DNA of 64,000 nucleotides, taken from the NCBI RefSeq assembly GCF_000499845.2, contig NC_023751.2:28273975-28337974 (forward strand), written 5' to 3'. The DNA is from Phaseolus vulgaris (taxonomy: Eukaryota > Streptophyta > Magnoliopsida > Fabales > Fabaceae). Of this stretch, positions 62,001 through 64,000 are shown piece after piece. The first letter of the stretch is position 1; each line of letters begins with the position of its first letter. The position numbers were made by a program, and so were the translations under genes. Under the pieces are notes generated by a model, which was given only the letters and a program-made list of their open reading frames with translations, searched no databases and had not been told where the DNA came from.

Positions 62001-62370
62001 TTACACATATTTTGTTTTCCGTATTGATTTAAGGAAGCAACTTGGAGTTTTGATTGATTAAGTGCACCAGCTTCTTTCGGACAGTCTATTAGACCATGTA
62101 GTATAAAATATTCACATCAGACTCTTTCTACACCGTCGTCTTCATTACACTTAATGTTGGTTAGGTGTTTTCTTCAATTGAATCTTGACAGTTGAGTCAT
62201 TGAACTGTTTACTTCATGTAACCAATAGACCATATAGTGAGACCGTCTACTCTGACTAAAAATTCAAGATTATCATAAAAAACAGTTAAGGTTCAAATAA
62301 ATCTAATTGAATTAATCATATTTGAAATAGTATTAAAATTATATTTATTAGAGTGCAATAAATAATAACG
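59003..62370. other. GT47 5' leader/promoter, then intergenic DNA
   Basis: 59003 to ~59700 is likely leader and promoter of the GT47 gene. Beyond it no gene is recognised. AGACCGTCTA-like motifs recur at 61164, 62089 and 62228 without a definable element. Confidence 0.4.
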
Positions 62371-62463
62371 GGGTGCAGGAAGTAAAAGCCTCAATAACTT
62401 TTATAAAATCCCACTAGTGTGCTTTTCCTTTTTGCACCCGTTAATTAATTTCCTCCCGCACCC
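62371..62463. repeat. 93-bp hairpin-type MITE candidate
   Basis: The left end is GGGTGCAGGAAGTAAAAG. The right end, read on the minus strand, is GGGTGCGGGAGGAAATTAAT. The inverted ends are imperfect and the interior is non-coding. Confidence 0.4.
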
Positions 62464-62869
62464 AATATTTTTCAAAATACCAAGTTTGATGAAATTGTTT
62501 GCTCCGTGGTGGAAGGTTGGTGCATGAAAACCAGCATTGGTTGCTTATATTGTTGAGGTAGGTTATTAGTTTGCTTCAATGTTTGTGCATTATTCAGGGA
62601 TAAACTGTGGCCAAAAACTGTCTTTTAATGTATTAGAATAAATACCTCAAGCTTTATTCGATGTTAGATTTCATAATTTATTAGATATTGAAATACACTA
62701 AATTATTATTTTATATTATTTTATTTTTAAAATAATTTATTCAGATAAAATAAGTATCAATTTTTAAATTTAGCTTTTTCGGATGAAGTATTTAATTACC
62801 ACCTAATATAAATAAGTATTTAAATACTATTCATTTGTTAATATTTCAAAAATATTAATAAGGACGATT

Positions 62870-63470
62870 TTTTAGTTGAATTTCTCAGTCAAAATTTGTA
62901 AATATTTTTTCAACTGATGTTGATATTGATAGTTTTTTCTAAATTAACATTGACTGAGTTCATTTGTAGTTGATATCGAATATAATTATTTATACTAACA
63001 TGAACAAAAGTTATTTTTACAACGTTGTTGAATGGTTTTTCTTTCTGACTTTTAGATCAATATTGACTAAACAGATTCTATTTAATATTGGCAAAATAAA
63101 TATTAGTTAGTGTTGGGTGAAATATTTTTCAAACAACATTAATAATAATATTAGTATTGATGATAAAAAAAAGTAGTTACTCAACATCGACAAGAAAACC
63201 ATGATAAACTTCAACTGAAAAAATCTAGTTTAGATTTGCAAAAATATCTCCTAACATTAAGTCAGAAAACTCTGACTAATATCGATCAATAAATAACAAT
63301 TATTTACAACAAAAAATCTAAATAATTTTAATAAAAAAATAAATCCTGCCAATATCAATAAGAAATCCAAATGAAAAGAACAATAATTAACAGTTGTTTA
63401 CAACAAACATCTAAACAATTTAAATAAAAAATAAATCTTGTCAACATCAATAAGAAATCAAAATGAAAAG
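62870..63470. repeat. Non-coding repeat field with AACTGATGTTGA-type motifs
   Basis: Degenerate short units (CAACTGATGTTGATATTGA, AACATTGACTGAGTTCA, CAACATCGACAAG) recur in both orientations, like 19150-19680. Near 63340 and 63430 a ~75-bp unit (AATAAATCNTGNCAANATCA) is duplicated. It is probably the same transposon family as the 19-kb field. Confidence 0.45.
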
Positions 63471-64000
63471 TAGTGATCTCAATAATCTTAGTTCCAATCA
63501 AGGTTAAAAATCCCTTAAACTATAATTGAGCTGAGAAGAGAATACAAAGAGAAAAGACATTGTTGAGATCCTAGATGGTCTAACCCTAGTAGGCTCTTTA
63601 AAAGAGTTCGAATGATAACAAAATACTAAGATTGAATTATATTCATATACATGATTTTATTATTTTAGCATGCTAAGGCTTGTTTTGTGCTAGTTGAAAG
63701 AAAATAAAATCATCCAATGACACAATAAGCTAAGACGTTGGGCGTTGTAACACTATATATGTTTTAACTTTCGTTAAGCTTAGTATTACACAAACAAGTC
63801 GTACCAAAAAAATGCTTTTCTAAGATATATTTTATGGAAGTTGTTTTAAATAAGGATTCATATATTTAAAGTTAAAAACTACATATAGAAAGTTTTTATC
63901 ACAAATGATCATAAAATAATCTTATATGAAAAAAATATTGTTTGTGGTATGTTTTCAATCTTATATCTGCTTGAAATGTTTCCTTATGAAAGCAAAGTAA
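63471..64000. other. Intergenic DNA at the right edge
   Basis: No gene or element is recognised. Confidence 0.4.

Overview
The window is nuclear DNA of a flowering plant, almost certainly a legume and probably a bean/cowpea/soybean relative. The genes are intron-rich with GT..AG introns, the DNA is very AT-rich, and the transposon families are those common in legumes: a TRIM with a conserved LTR core and a TGGTATCAGAGCC-type primer binding site, CACTA elements ending in CACTACAAGAAAAA and CACTAGTGCAGAAA, and an LTR of TGATAA..TTATCA type. Genus is inferred from memory of such repeats, not measured.

Layout. 1-6507 is part of a CACTA transposon with a decayed leftward TNP2 transposase, a rearranged CHUP1-like host gene fragment and one further unidentified exon. 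It abuts the terminus of a second CACTA (to 6800). 6895-9600 is a decayed Ty1/copia element with an internal tandem duplication. 11650-13985 holds a MITE-like element and three tandem arrays. 14041-17197 is another decayed CACTA carrying a Transposase_24 gene. 18788-19022 is a TRIM relic.

Six recognisable host genes follow. On the minus strand are a GDSL esterase/lipase like At1g74460 (20118-22482, 5 exons), an RKD-type RWP-RK transcription factor (25368-26681, 4 exons), an EMB514/DOMINO1-like nuclear protein (34694-36254, 2 exons) and a GT47 exostosin-domain glycosyltransferase (56324-59002, 2 exons). On the plus strand are a MARCH-type RING-CH E3 ligase (44297-48275, 7 coding exons) and an intronless CLE signalling peptide precursor (55082-55369). 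They do not form a pathway. Two gene remnants also appear: two phase-compatible exons of an unknown gene at 22721-23035, and a gene 5' end at 40861-41290 whose first coding intron is hit by a solo LTR.

The main structural interest is nesting and duplication. A TRIM with a perfect 5-bp target duplication sits inside a hAT transposon that itself has TIRs and an 8-bp target duplication. TRIM-derived sequence lies in introns of two host genes. The EMB514 promoter, TATA box included, is part of a ~0.9-kb segment also present 12.6 kb away without the gene. A ~0.9-kb direct repeat flanks relic coding sequence at 27229-30168. I see no convincing wholly new system; the strongest candidates for follow-up are the gene-capturing CACTA, the duplicated promoter segment and the unidentified exons.
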